Assembly (NCBI RefSeq): GCF_905475395.1
Contig: NC_058338.1
Coordinates: 77,573,435 to 77,637,434 of the forward strand
Source: Chrysoperla carnea
Lineage: Eukaryota; Arthropoda; Insecta; Neuroptera; Chrysopidae
DNA: 64,000 nt
Direction: 5' to 3'
A program made the translations under genes and the position numbers. Each line of letters starts with the position of its first letter. Within the stretch, counting starts at the first letter, position 1. Below are positions 11,289 through 23,067 of the stretch, one piece after another. The notes beneath the pieces were generated by a model. It did not search any database and was not told where the DNA came from. It saw only the letters and a program-made list of their open reading frames with translations.

Positions 11289-14200
11289 TTATACAGGAGG
11301 TGAATCAAGTTTTGAAATAGCATTTTTTCTTGTACTCATCACACCATGTTTTCCTCTCATATGTTTAATATAATTCGAGGAATTTGCAAAATGATGATTA
11401 CATTCCAAACATGAATATGGACGTTCACCTGTGTGTTGTCTGATATGATTCTAAAAGAAAAAATATTATAAAATTTTTTTTTTATTGATTTTGTTACACG
11501 GTGGGTTATTTTAATCTATCAAATTAAATATCTCCTTGGGAAAACTGTCAATAAAAAAAAAAAACTTTATCTCAACAAAAGTAATCGAAAATCTTTAATA
11601 TTCTTAGGTAAAAAAACTTTTAAAACTTTTTTCGAAATTTTATTGCTGGATGTTCACGATTCAAGAGGCAAGCAGCATCCAAAAAAAATCATTTAGGCCT
11701 CCATACTTTGGAATAAAATTAGAATAGTATATTACACTAGAAGGGCAGATAGTTTGAGATTCCTGTACTGCGTACATACTATTTTTCTTTATTTTCATCC
11801 GAAAGTACGTACTTGCTGCTTCTGTTAGGAGGTCGACATTTATGCTTTGTTATCAACTTTCTGCCTACCAACAGAAGCAGCTACGTACGTACTTTCGGCC
11901 GAAAATAAAAAAAATTGTATAAATCAAACGGACAGAAAGTTTGAGAGCCCTGAACTGCGAGCCATAAAGCGAAGCGAAAAAGTTGTCCAGTGAGGTCTGC
12001 CACCATCTTTTAATTTATATGGGTTTTGAAGTACGATCCCAAGGAAGGGCCAATAAATCACGTTTTTTTAGGATCATCTTTAGATCGTTTTAATTACGTT
12101 GCTAAATTTATAGATTTGAGCTGTTAAACTTTGCATTTTTAACATAAAAATCCTATATTGAAGTGTTTTAAAAATGGATGTTGTATTATGTCAGAAGGGT
12201 TAATTTCGTAAGATTATTCGGAAAACTAATATTCATTAGTTGAAAACATGACAAATATTTTCATATAAAGAAAATTATAATAGACGGAATTAGATTTTCC
12301 ATAAAATACATTTAAAGCTCTGAAATGATTGCACTTTGTATTCTAAAACTGATTTCCTATAAATCATTAGGACTTGATATTTCGAAAACTAAATACAAAA
12401 AAATTTTACTCTTTATTATCATCTAATTTTCTCAAGTTCTAACAGGATTCTTCTTAAAAATTTGAAACAGAAGTCTCAAATAATTTTATCACTTAGCCGA
12501 AAACGTCCTTTAAGCTAGACTTATAAAATTAATTTTAATATTTACCGTTAACAATGGTTTCGTTCTGAATTTTTTCGAACAATATTGACATTGGAATGGT
12601 AATACTCCTGTGTGTACAGTTGAGTGTTGCGTTAGTGCTTCTTTTCTAAGAAATCGTTTACCACATACTTCGCACGCATACTGTTTCTCATCACTGTGAA
12701 CACGTATATGACATTCTAAAATACGTTTTGTTTTGAATGTTTTCTGACATTGTTCACAACTAAATGGTTTCGCCTCGGAATGTACGGTTGCTATATGGTA
12801 TTGTAATGAACAAATATTAAAATAGGTTTTGCCACATTGTTCACAGCTAAAATCTTTTTCGCCTACAAAATATAAAACGTACGTTAATTTGAAAAATTCG
12901 GTTTAAGGTATCTCGATACCAAAAAAATGGAAATGATCCAAAAAATTTTATTTATCAATTAATTAATCATTCTTTTATACAATTAGTGAAAAATTCATAT
13001 CGATTCTCTGAACAGTTTAGGAGAAATTAACTATCGAAGTCAGTTTTTTTTATTAAAAAAAAGTTTTTCTTTTTTATGCACAGTTCTTAATTTTGGTATG
13101 ATTTTAAAGCTTAAAAATTGAGGAATATTGATATAAGTTTTTTATGTAAATGGTAAAACATTTTTAAAAGCACTTATTGACTAAAAAAATTAACATTTAT
13201 TGCGACTTCTTCATGAACCACCATGTAGAAAGGGCTGTTTTTAATAATTAATTTATCGTAAACCGTACAGAGAATCGACTTGAAATTTATACACTATGCG
13301 TATTAAATATTCATTAACACACAAAATTTCAATTTTTTATTTACACTTTTGTTTTGGTTTCGAAACGCCTTAAAACAAGCTTCTATTTTTTTTAGTTCGA
13401 TTGTATTTAATTAAAGTGCTTACCCAAGTGCAATTTTTGATGATATGTTAGACTAGCTTTAGATGATAGTTTTTTATTACATATTTCACATTCAAATTGA
13501 GGTTTTAAATCAGGCTCATGGAATTTTAAATGTTTTTGTAAGTAATCAGACGTTTTATAAGTTTTACCACATTTTGGACATGTATAATTTCTATCATTTG
13601 AGTGACAACTTCGCATATGATTCTTTAAAAGATATGGTTGATTAAAATAACGGGAACATATTTCACATCTAAAAAAAAAATTATTTTAAGTATAAACTAT
13701 GAGTTGTAAATAATTAGCCATAGAACTTTTAAGAACTTATAACTTATTATTTCATTTTATCAGATAACTGTGTGCTGCCCGCGCATTTCGCTAAATAATT
13801 TTAAGCCTTTTGGTCTTATTATAAGTATACCTTCTTTAAAACAGATTAAAACCGAAAAATTAGATGCAAGGAATTAGGAACTCTTAACGATTTTGATAAC
13901 TCGGTCGAAACTAACTCTGATGCAACTTGGAGTTTCTGCAGAGTATACTCCTTTGTAAACTTTTTGCGGTGTGTAGGTGAAGTTTTGTTTGTTTTGAAGT
14001 TGCGACATGAAATCCTGCGTTTTATTTTGGTTTCCGTTCATTAGTGCCGGTCTTTTTACGGAGTATTGCTGGTGTGCTCTCAGAGTATTTGCGGAATATT
14101 GCCGGTATATGCTTCGTTGCGGTATGTGCTCCGTTCATACTCTGTGAGAACACTAGCAATAAATAAAAACGTAAGAGGGGTGCCGCAAATGTTCTCTTTG

Positions 14201-15982
14201 AGAACAACTTGTCATCCGAAGGTAAGACGTCTCCGGGAGAGATGTCTCGAATGGAGGCATCTCTTACCCGGATTTCTATTTTAAGCAGATGATGCTATAA
14301 GATTCCGTCGAGGCCAGTTGCCACACAGAAAACCTACAGCTTCTCCGCCGGTTTTTCTCCCAATATTGATGGATTTAAAGTTTCGGACCAAACAAATTTT
14401 TAACCTAGCGTCCTGCAGATTTCTCCTGCATGTGGGATCATCAGAGATCTCTATGAACACTTGCAATACTCCACGGAAACCTGGAGAAAAGGTCGTGGGA
14501 GTCTCATCACAACTGTTCATAAAACTCCGCGTTTCCATCGCTAAAACCCTATCGATATCCCGAGTTTCTGTTTACGTGTTTTTTCGGAGTAGATTACATT
14601 GAAGTGTATTTAACCACTATTGGATTTAGATAAGAGCTTACCCTGGGGGCAATCCGGGTAGAGAAGCTGTGGGCTTCCTGATTGAACAAAACCTTTCAAT
14701 CGGATATACCTCTCTCTGCCTCCGATACTATACATCATTACAAGTTCCATGGCTATAAATACCACCTCGAATTATCTAAAACTTACTTAAAACTGTACTT
14801 ATTTCTATGTTTCTTCACATGCTTTTTGAAAGTTGTAAATACATCGTACGTTTTTCCACATTCTGTACAACTATAAACTGGTTTCTGTTTATGTTCATCT
14901 GTGAAATGTTTACGTAAATTTTCTACAGAGGGGCATTCAATTACACATGTTGCGCATTTCCATTTATAATTTTTCCATGCTAAAAAAAGGAAAATTTCTG
15001 AATAGATTGATTTGAAAATAATCTAGTATTAGCCAACTCAGTGTTGAGAACTGAAAGCTGGCAACACTGAGTATGAAATAGTTACCATCTTTTGTACGTT
15101 GTATTAGTGCGCTTCTTTTAGCTTTTCGTTTAGCAATTTCTGGATCCAAAACTTGTACCTTTTTACTACCTAAAACAAAATAATTGTTAAGTATTATAAT
15201 AAATAATTCAAATTAATATAAATTTTTACGTTTCTTTCGAGGGGAAGAATTTTCATCTGACTTTTTTTCGTTTTGCTCTTCTTCTTTCACGTCAGTATCC
15301 TAAAAAGAAGCATTTTTTGATAAATATAAGAGTTCCAAATACGATTTACTTCTAATATAATAACCTTATTAAATTAACTGAATGTACTTACATTTTCAGC
15401 GTCATTAACTTCGGAATTTTCTTCATCTTTCACTAAAAATATGCATTAAAATTATTAAAAACAAAGTAATTTATAATAATAGTGTTAATTCTTTACAAAT
15501 GGTACTATTACTTAAGAGCCAACCTGTAGGTATGTTTAACTTTTTACAATTTTTTTAGTTCTTTAAACTAGTTTCGATAAAAGAAGCACTGTAATGAATT
15601 TACAAAAAATAATATACAAACCTTCTTCTTTTACTTCGATGTCGTCATCATAATCATTTAATACTGTTTCAACATATTGGTACGAGTCATTTTCCGTGTC
15701 TGTTAATTCAGTTTTTAAATTTACTTTCTTTTCTGCAATTGCTTCTAATATACTTTGTTGAGCTTTCTTTACAAGTTCTTGAAAATCATACGTAGATCCA
15801 ACTTTATCACAACATAATAAACAAACATTATTGGGTAATTGTAAGTTATCGAAATTCAAATTTAAACATTGTTGAATTTTTGATTCTAATTTTAATTGAA
15901 TTGCTTTATCGTGTTTAATATTTAACAATTCATTTCCAACTTTCCACTCAGCACAAAGTCTACATTGTAAACAAGCACTCAT
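11289..15982 (-). CDS. Z2: ZAD-C2H2 zinc-finger protein, 490 aa, 8 exons
   Basis: Exons: 15982-15622, 15432-15392, 15299-15230, 15169-15086, 14979-14787, 13668-13424, 12862-12546, 11450-11289; 1473 nt in frame to TAA. The ZAD begins MSACLQCRLCAEWK, with the second Cys pair in NNVCLLCCDK. An acidic patch (YDDDIEVKEEG) and Lys/Arg-rich linker exons follow, then ten fingers from about residue 186. Exon lengths 193, 245 and 317 equal those of Z1 and Z3, and every intron has the same phase. The final exon retains a complete last finger (CLECNHHF...IKHMRGKHG) and a different tail ending in PPV. Intron 5 holds a LINE end, intron 6 a TIR element and intron 7 a MITE. The proximal promoter matches that of divergently placed Z3, which suggests common control. 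Targets are unknown. Confidence 0.9.
11729..11960. mobile_element. Fold-back MITE, family M-tacgta, copy 1
   Basis: The left part 'atattacactagaagggcag' runs to an inner palindrome: 'ccgaaagtacgtacttgctg' faces an inverted copy ending 'cgtacgtactttcgg'. A second copy of the family at 31868-32037 keeps the other end (…tgtagtgtaatat). It lies in intron 7 of Z2. Confidence 0.7.
12902..13375. mobile_element. Diverged TIR element (TTTAAGG ends)
   Basis: The left end 'tttaaggtatctcgatacca' and the reverse complement of the right end 'ttttaaggcgtttcgaaacc' match well over about 24 bp. No coding content is visible. It fills most of intron 6 of Z2 and looks like a distant relative of the element at 6532-7110. 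Confidence 0.55.
14150..14540 (-). mobile_element. 5'-truncated LINE 3' end, family L1s
   Basis: On the minus strand the segment keeps the C-terminal piece seen in other copies here: ISDDPTCR, then degenerate sequence, then GFLCGNWPRRN and ASSA-stop, followed by a 3' UTR with 'cttcggatgacaagtt' and 'ggcacccctctta'. The C-x-C/H/C arrangement after an RNase H region is typical of I/R1/Jockey-like non-LTR elements. It sits in intron 5 of Z2. Confidence 0.75.
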
Positions 15983-16080
15983 ATTTCAAATTTTGAAGTT
16001 TAAGTCAAATTTGAATTGACATTCAACTTGACAAGTTTGTTTATTCAAATTTGAAGTGAAAAAATTTCCAAGTTGTAAAC
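15983..16080 (-). promoter_or_regulatory. Z2 proximal promoter, shared with Z3
   Basis: Read towards the Z2 ATG, the segment contains an AACTTGTCAAGTTGAATGTCAATTCAA-like order: 'aacttgtcaagtt', 'gaatgtcaattcaa', then a TTTGAA(A/G)TATG start context. The Z3 upstream region has 'aacttgactgtcaagtt', 'aaatgtcaatacaa' and 'tttgaagtATG'. The Z1 upstream region keeps only 'gtcaaattttgattga'. No TATA box is obvious. Confidence 0.5.
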
Positions 16081-16310
16081 AGGCTCGGATTTTTGAAAAT
16101 TTAACTCACAAATTTAATTTTTAATAAAGATATCATTATGAAAATGATAAAAAATTTGTTGTGAAATATTTCTATACAATATAAATATGATTAACGCCTA
16201 TATTATCATAAAATTTAAAAAACACAGTTTGAAGGAAAATCAGATTGTAGAATTCTCCAACCTATTGCTCAAGAAGCCATAGACTTGTTTTCAATGTAGA
16301 CCGATAGTGC

Positions 16311-16441
16311 TTAAAGAAACGTCCCTTACAATTTACATATTACAGCTCTGCGGCGAATCGTTAAGTCTGGATGTAACAAACACATCACCGCAAAGCGAAG
16401 CAGGGCACAAATATGTAGAATGAAAGGGACGTTTCTTTTAT
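16311..16441. mobile_element. Short MITE with 16-bp inverted ends
   Basis: The ends 'aaagaaacgtccctta' (left) and 'aaagggacgtttcttt' (right) are inverted. The unit is about 130 bp, has no ORF, and lies between Z2 and the Gypsy fossil. Confidence 0.6.
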
Positions 16442-16502
16442 ATAAAAAGATGGCTGTCAAAAAAGCTTCTAACCCTGCAATTTTTTCATAATTTCATAAT
16501 AT

Positions 16503-18000
16503 GTATGAAGACTTCACTTGAACCTTCTCCTGAAAGACGCGCAAGAAATAATAAATCAAACTCAAAGTTAAGAATTTATTAATCGAATAAATGTTTATAC
16601 AATTTATGTCGTTATGGTAAATGCATCGTCACAGCCTTCCTCGTCTATTAATTATAATTGAATAATTAATAGCCAACGGAAAGATGCGTCCGCTACATCT
16701 ACTCCCCCCCAAAAAAAAAAAAAAATCTAAACATAGTGAGATAACTTTGAAAAAACAAAAAAAATCTGCATTAAAAAAAAAAACGGACCAAAAACAATTT
16801 AGAATTGGAAAAAAAAATTTTTTAATCTAATTTGGAAAAAAATAGAGATATTTTAACTTATGTGAATAAGAAAAGAAATATAATTATTGATAATTATTGT
16901 TTTTGGCCAGGGGAAAAAAAATTAATGATAAAATGAAAAATTGAACAATTAAAGAAAATGAAAAATAATATATTGGTTTGAATTAAAAAATGATTGATAT
17001 TTAAAAGAAATATCACAAAATTTTGAAACAATATATTATTTTCCACTACAATATTTAACAAAAATAAATAAATAATAATAAATGAAATTAACTATCCAAA
17101 TAGTATGCTGGTTTGAGTCGATCTATACTAATAGAAGTTGGTTTGTTGTTGACGTCAACAACAAAATATTTTGAAAATTTTTGTATTATAGAGTAAGGTC
17201 CTCTATAATTACAAGTTAAAGGAGGTTTGACACAATCTTCTCGAACATAAACCTTTTTTGTTTTGGCCAAATCTTTTGGTAAATAAACATTTTTGTTTAC
17301 GAACCGTTTTGTGAAAAAGAATTTAGCGTTGACCATTCTGTTTTTCAAATCTTTTGTGGATTCAAAAACAGAACGATGTATATCAGTCACATCTCCAAAG
17401 AAATTATATGGAAGTCGAATTTCTGTTCCATACAAAATCTCAGCAGATGAAAAACCAATATCCTCCCTTACCGAGGAGTGTAAATTTAACATAACCCATG
17501 GAAGAATTTTGTGCCAGTTATTATTTTTTTTGCAGCAAGCAAGGGATGTCTTGACAGTCCGAATGAAACGTTCGACAATCCCGTTGCTGATTGGGTGATA
17601 AGCAGTTGACGAAATGTGCTTAATTCCCAGACTTGACAAAAAATCATTCCACATACGAGATCGAAATTGTGAGCCTTGATCAGTGGTGATACGCATAGGC
17701 AGACCATAACGCGAGAACCAGGATGCGATCAAGGTATCAATAATTTCTTCCGATGTAGCATTTTTGAGTGGAATCGCCTCAACCCAACGCGAAAAACGAT
17801 CGACAACAGTGAGGATATATCGATAATAACAAATAATCAAAAAATCTCTTTTCGTACTCAACTCGGGAGAATTTATGTTGACCAGGAGTCGGGAGAAACT
17901 GCACGATTTCGGGAGTGTCCCGATCAAATCTGGAGAGGTGAAAAGCCCTTCAGAGACAATAATAATGCTATGATTCGTGAGCTGATGCTTATTCAAAAAT
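16503..18000 (-). mobile_element. Ty3/Gypsy LTR retrotransposon fossil, 3' part only
   Basis: Minus-strand frame 17996-17088 carries an integrase core with the family landmarks: VVDRFSRW, TDQGSQF and a SNGIVERF segment around the three acidic residues, then a chromodomain-less tail ending RLKPAYYLDS. A purine tract lies at about 16700-16716 and is followed by what looks like the start of an LTR (TGTAGCGGACGC) at 16697, running to roughly 16503. No gag, protease or reverse transcriptase and no second LTR are in the window between Z2 and Z3, so this is a broken, 5'-truncated copy. Age cannot be measured without a second LTR; the readable integrase suggests it is not among the oldest repeats here. 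Confidence 0.8.
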
Positions 18001-18229
18001 TGATTTATATTTTATAATCAGTAGAGAAAATAATTCTTCTTTCTTCCTATATCTATATAAAAACAAACATTTTCACCTCAATCCCCACCCCTATATAAGA
18101 AAAAAAGGTGAGAAACTGGAAATTATATTTGGCTGGAGGATTATGCAATCTAGTAATATTTAGATTTTAATAAACGAAGAAAATTTGCTCAATTTCATGA
18201 ATTCTTTCTTCTTTAATTTTTTATAATCA

Positions 18230-18327
18230 GAAACAACTGAACCTTCCTACAAATTTTAGAGGGTTTTTCCCCTCTTAAATAAACAAACTTGACTGTCAAG
18301 TTAAATGTCAATACAAATATTTGAAGT
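18230..18327 (+). promoter_or_regulatory. Z3 proximal promoter
   Basis: The segment carries 'aacttgactgtcaagtt' followed by 'aaatgtcaatacaa' and a 'tttgaagtATG' start, matching the Z2 promoter at 15983-16080 in order and spacing. Conservation between paralogues suggests retained regulatory sites or recent duplication; I cannot name a binding factor. Confidence 0.45.
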
Positions 18328-21300
18328 ATGAGTGCTTGTTTACAATGTAGACTTTGTGCTGAGTGGAAAGTTGGAAATGAATTAATAAATATTAAACATG
18401 ATCAAGCAATTCAATTAAAATTAGAATCCAAAATTCAACAATGTTTAAGTTTGAATTTCGATAACCTACAATTACCCAACAATGTTTGTTTGTTGTGTTG
18501 TGATAAAGTTGGATCTACGTATGATTTTCAAGAACTTGTTAAAAAAGCTCAACAAAATTTATTAGATGCGATAGCAGAGAAAAAAGTAAATTTGAAAAGT
18601 GAATTACAAGAACCAGAAAATGATTGGTATCAATATGTTGAAACGGTATTGAATGATTACGACGATGTCGAAGTAAAAGAAGAAGGTTTGGAAATACCTT
18701 TTTAGTAATTCTTGTCAGTGCTAGGCAAAATACCTTTGAAAGTGTATATTATCAAAATTCATAGAAATATTGGATAGTTTTTCATTCATTGCTTGTTTTT
18801 AGTGAAAGATGAAGAGAATTCAGAAGTCCAAAAGAAAGTGTCTAAAGTAGAAAAAGTAAGTCACACTCAGTCAATTTAAAACTACTTGATAATTCTCTAA
18901 GAATCTTTAACTTTTTTCGTATCTAAAATTCTAATTTTTCAAAAAATTTTTGTTTGAAGGATACGAATGAAAAAGTTGAAAAGCAAAACGAAAAAAAGTC
19001 AAAAAACAATTCTACTAGTCGTAAAAAACGTATTATTATTATTATCTTGAATTAGTTTTTATAATACTTTGTAAATAATGACTTTTCGTGTTTTAGATGG
19101 GAAAAAAATAACAGTAGTGGATCCAGAAATTGCTAAACGAAAAGCGAAAAGAAACGCACAAGTACAACGTACCAAAGATGGTAGCATATTTAATCTTTGA
19201 TTATTTTCATGCCAGCCTTTACAGCAATTATTTTTATTTTTAGCATGGAAAAATTTTAAATGGAAATGCGCTACATGCCAATTGGAATGCCCCTCTGTAG
19301 AAAATTTACGTAAACATTTCACAGATGAACATAAACAGAAACCAGTTTATAGTTGTACAGAATGTTCAAATACGTACGATGTATTCACATCTTTCAAAAA
19401 GCATGTGAAGAAACACAGGGATAAATATACATATAAGTAAGTTTTAGACATTTAAGGTAATACGAGCGCCAAGGCAATTTTAGATTTAGGGTTGAAATTA
19501 TTTATGTCTTATTTTCAACTTTGATGATGTCCCTAGCATCTAGACCAAGAGTCCTCTGTGGCCTCCCCGAGAAGGGACTGTCACCCGTTACAAACTTGGG
19601 ACTAAACTTAGTATACCTTGGTATATTTCATATACCAAGGTATAATAAATTTATACTTTTTAGATGTGACATCTGCTCAATGTACTTTTATCAACCATAT
19701 CTATTAAGAAATCATTTACGAAGTCATTCCGATGAAAAGAACTATACATGTCCAGAATGTGGAAATAATTTTAAAGCTGCTGTTTATTTACAAAGACATT
19801 TACGATTACATCAACCAGATTTAAGGTTTAAGTATGAATGTGATATTTGTGGAAAGAAATTAACAACCTCTTCAAGTTTATTAAGTCACCAGAAAACAGT
19901 ACATTTAGGTAAATATCTTGAATACTGCACCTTTTCAAAATCGACAAAAAAAAAATATTACTGCTATTTTTCCTAACGAAGCATTGTTTTGGAAAACTCT
20001 CGACTGTTTGTAAGTTTCGATTTTTGCCCCAATTTCCTAGATCAATTTTTGTATTATATAAATACGTATTTCTACTACCAAGAAGTCATCGTCAGTATGA
20101 ATTAGCTAATAGTAATTAATCTTATAAATACGTATGTTACCCGTTATTAATTTGGTGAAGGTTTGCACACTGGTGTTTTAAAGTGTGCACACACAATGAG
20201 GATGGATCCTTTTAGGCTACTAATACTCCAGTATTTTATCACCTGATTTTGATGACACTTAAATCAAAATTAAAATTACAAATAAAAAAAAAATCATGGA
20301 ACTAAATGATTTTTCAATTTCGAAATTCATTATTAATTCTAAAAATTCAATTTTGAAAATTTAATATAGATGCTTTCCTAGGTATCTAATTCGGTAGGCT
20401 TTGGGATAAAGGGCTTATTAGGATTTAGAATCCGAATTTGGAATAGGTCCTTTATCCAAGGTCATTGCTTAATTTTCCAATTTTTTTATATAGATGATTT
20501 TGTAAGCACCTAATTCAGTAAGGTTTGAAATAAGGTGCTTATTAGGGTTTGGAATTAGAATTTGGAACAGGTCCTTTATCCAAATTCATTGTTTCATTGC
20601 CCAGTCTTTCAATATAGATGCTTTCGTACGTCGATTTTATAATTGTTATCGATAACGTGTGCGACCACATATCATTTTTGTATTCTGCTATATTTTAAGG
20701 GTTCATGTGTCTTTTGGGGAAATTGAGACAAAAATCGAAACTTATTTCGAAAAATTTTAGAGTTTTCATTTACTATCTTTGATAATATTGATATCAATAT
20801 TTTGATTTATGCTGGCAATGTCATACCTTTTACTTTTGTGGATTTGTTACACCGAAAATAAAATATGTGTGGAATTATTTATATCGTTAAAGTATTAAAT
20901 TTTTTTTATTATTGGTTAATAGGTAAACGAGAATTTAGTTGTGAACAATGTGGAAAAATGTTTTTTAGAAAAACTGAATTACAAAGTCATTTAAATACAG
21001 CACATTCAGATGCTAAACCATTTACTTGTGATCAATGTCAACGATCGTTCAAAACTCGACATATATTAAGAGTTCATTTACAAGTGCATAGAGAACAAAA
21101 ACCACATGCGTGCGAAGTATGTGGAAAACGATTTACAAGAAAAGGAACTTTAGCACTTCATTCATCTGTTCATACTGGTGTTTTGGATTTCGAGTGTGAA
21201 TATTGCCATAAACGATTCCGAACAAAACGTTTTTTAAAGGTTATTATATTTATAAAATAATCGTATTACTATACATCAAAATTCGTTGTATTCAGTATTT

Positions 21301-21815
21301 TAACGTTAGTGTCTATTTCGATAAGGCAAGCAAGGATGTCCAATCAAGGATAGCTTTATGAGTGCTTCACTCAGGGGAGAAGAATGACTACGATAAACTG
21401 ACCTTGATTATTGCAATTTCACGGATTGAATGCGGTAGGCTAAGCTGTGCTTAACCATAACTAGGCCATTTAACTGTGTCCGTTTAAAACTATCAATGAA
21501 TCTAGAATTTTTTTCAGTAATGGTACTTCAGACTTGAAGGAATTTTGCTATCATACATTACGCGATATTCTATATATTTTCTGCCTTATCAATAAATTCT
21601 AGCGCTATTTTACGATACAGCGATTCATATGAATAATATTTTAGGTCCACATCAGACAACATACAGGCGAACGTCCTTATTCATGTGTGGAGTGTAACCA
21701 TCATTTCGCCAACAGCTCAAATTATATCAAACATATGCGAGGGAAACATGGAGTGATGAGTACAAGAAAAAATGAACCAACGATTATTGAAAATAATAAA
21801 TTGGAAAATGTTTAA
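18328..21815 (+). CDS. Z3: ZAD-C2H2 zinc-finger protein, 496 aa, 8 exons
   Basis: Exons: 18328-18685, 18803-18855, 18960-19029, 19097-19180, 19244-19436, 19664-19908, 20923-21239, 21645-21815; 1491 nt in frame to TAA. The ZAD (MSACLQCRLCAEWK…NNVCLLCCDK) is nearly identical to that of Z2. Linker exons are rich in Lys/Glu, with SRKKR as a likely nuclear signal. Ten fingers begin near residue 189: exon 5 carries two, exon 6 three (CDICSMYF, CPECGNNF, CDICGKKL), exon 7 CEQCGKMF, CDQCQRSF, CEVCGKRF and the first half of CEYCHKRF, and exon 8 the remainder. Exon 3 uses an aag acceptor. It is head-to-head with Z2 across a 2.3-kb gap holding a Gypsy fossil. Introns 5, 6 and 7 hold repeat debris. Confidence 0.92.
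19448..19662. repeat. Repeat mosaic in Z3 intron 5
   Basis: Three pieces abut. About 19454-19530 matches one end of the TTAAGG element (gagcgccaaggcaatttta). About 19530-19590 is the minus-strand 3' end of the LINE family (agcatctagaccaagagtcc, ctgtcacccg). About 19592-19650 is 'gttacaaacttgggactaaa' leading to a 'tataccttggtata' palindrome, known from widespread insect repeats. The frame at 19521-19976 starts in this debris; the true exon starts at 19664. Confidence 0.6.
20364..20625. repeat. Tandem duplication, unit about 123 bp
   Basis: The block beginning 'atatagatg' recurs at about 20364, 20488 and 20613. Within it 'taattcggtaggctttg' and 'taattcagtaaggtttg', and 'aataggtcctttatccaa' and 'aacaggtcctttatccaa', line up. 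About two imperfect units are in intron 6 of Z3. Confidence 0.7.
21330..21510 (+). mobile_element. LINE fragment, family L1s, inner part
   Basis: The segment 'gaatgcggtaggctaagctg', then 'aaccataactaggccattt' and 'actgtgtcc', matches 43505-43562 ('gcatgcgacaggcc', 'aaccacaacaaggccattcgactgtgttc'). It is a short plus-oriented piece upstream of the C-terminal region. It lies in intron 7 of Z3. Confidence 0.55.
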
Positions 21816-22039
21816 AAATATTCATACATTTTGGTTCTTACATTAATTTTTTTGACCTCCCAATAAAATTAAAAAATAAAATTTGAAAATATAATTTGCG
21901 TTATTTCCATATCCCTTCTACCTCCATGTATTCCTTAACCATATAATGCATCTAGTTTTTCTTTTTAAAATTTCCTCAAAAATAATTAATCGAAGCTTTT
22001 GAAATAAAATAATTTAGAAATCATCCGACTATGTTGACA

Positions 22040-22320
22040 TAGTTTTGTAGAGAGAGGGTAGCAGGAAAAGAGACGCCTATTTGGACGAGGTCTAGTTATC
22101 GGTCTTTGCATACTTTGTACTGCGCATCAGACTGTCTTTTGTTTTCAATCAACTGAAATTTGAAAATGATATATACAATTTCAATTAGACAGCCTAATGC
22201 ACAGTACAAAGTATGCAACGACCAGTGGCTAGATCCTGTCCAGATAAGAGCCGTAAATTCAGCCAAGGGTGCTTATAGCTCAACATAGGGGTTTCACGTC
22301 CTTATTTATGTGTTCTTGGT
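22040..22320. mobile_element. Fold-back MITE, family M-gcaacgac, copy 1
   Basis: The arms at about 22090-22140 ('ctttgcatactttgtactgc') and 22184-22235 ('cacagtacaaagtatgcaac') are inverted around a short AT-rich loop. The right flank 'gtaaattcagccaagggtgc' through 'tttcacgtccttattta' is shared with the copy at 63322-63440. It lies between Z3 and Z4. Confidence 0.75.
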
Positions 22321-23067
22321 TCTCCTCAACTAAAAACAGCCATTAATTATTTTTACAGATTTTCCATCAAATAGAATGGCCTGGCAATGATAAAAGATAT
22401 ATGGCATTTCTTTACTTGAATAGTTTTATGACATAAGACATACTGCCCGAAACAAAAATGAATCATTTGTTAAAATAAAAATGTCTATTGTTGAATGCAC
22501 CCCTGTAATTCAATATGGCGGATATTCTAGCGTATGACGTTTGGTGCGCTAGGTGTATTCAATTGTAAGCGCTTGTAGTAAAATTATATACAATGGAATA
22601 AAAAAATAACATAAGTTAAATTAATATAAGTCCTACTCACTTTTAACAGTTGATTTACTATATTATTAGAAAAAGAAAACGCTATTATAACTTACATTTT
22701 GGTCGATTAATAAATATAGAGGAAAGAAAAGACGAAAGTATACTTTGCTTTTTTAGAGTTGTTATGCCAAGCTAAAATTTTAATTTTGTAAATAAAATAT
22801 ATTATAAATAATTTAAAAAATTTAATATTCTCGTAAATTTTTAATTTTATTATATAAACAAAAAAAATTTCATACTGATTTTTAATGCTTTTAGTGTAGT
22901 GTATATAAAATATAATAAACATAGAAGTTAGAAAAAAATAAACAAACATTTTTTATTTCGAGCAAAAATTTTATTAAACAAAAAAATGATTGTATTTTAA
23001 AAGTAATTTCTTTTTTTATTCACTAATTTGTGTTGTTAAAAAGTGTGTACGATTTTATTAAAACAAA
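22321..23067. other. Intergenic upstream of Z4, no other gene seen
   Basis: Very AT-rich. The 80-residue minus frame at 22707-22949 is low-complexity Ile/Lys/Tyr/Phe and is not credible as a gene. The Z4 promoter must lie here but no recognisable core element stands out. Confidence 0.4.

Noticed and set aside
17293-17598. Plus-strand open frame of 101 codons, and frames at 17486-17707 and 17676-18017
   Set aside because: They are shadows over the Gypsy fossil; no domain of their own.
19521-19663. ATG at 19521 as a start of a separate gene leading into fingers
   Set aside because: The leader is LINE and repeat sequence; a tag acceptor at 19663 and the fixed 245-nt exon length show it is intron 5 of Z3.
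20364-20625. Possible CRISPR-like repeat array
   Set aside because: Only about two imperfect 123-bp units, no spacer pattern, and the genome is eukaryotic.
22707-22949. 80-codon minus-strand frame
   Set aside because: Composed of AT-driven Ile/Lys/Phe/Tyr codons, expected by chance in this composition.
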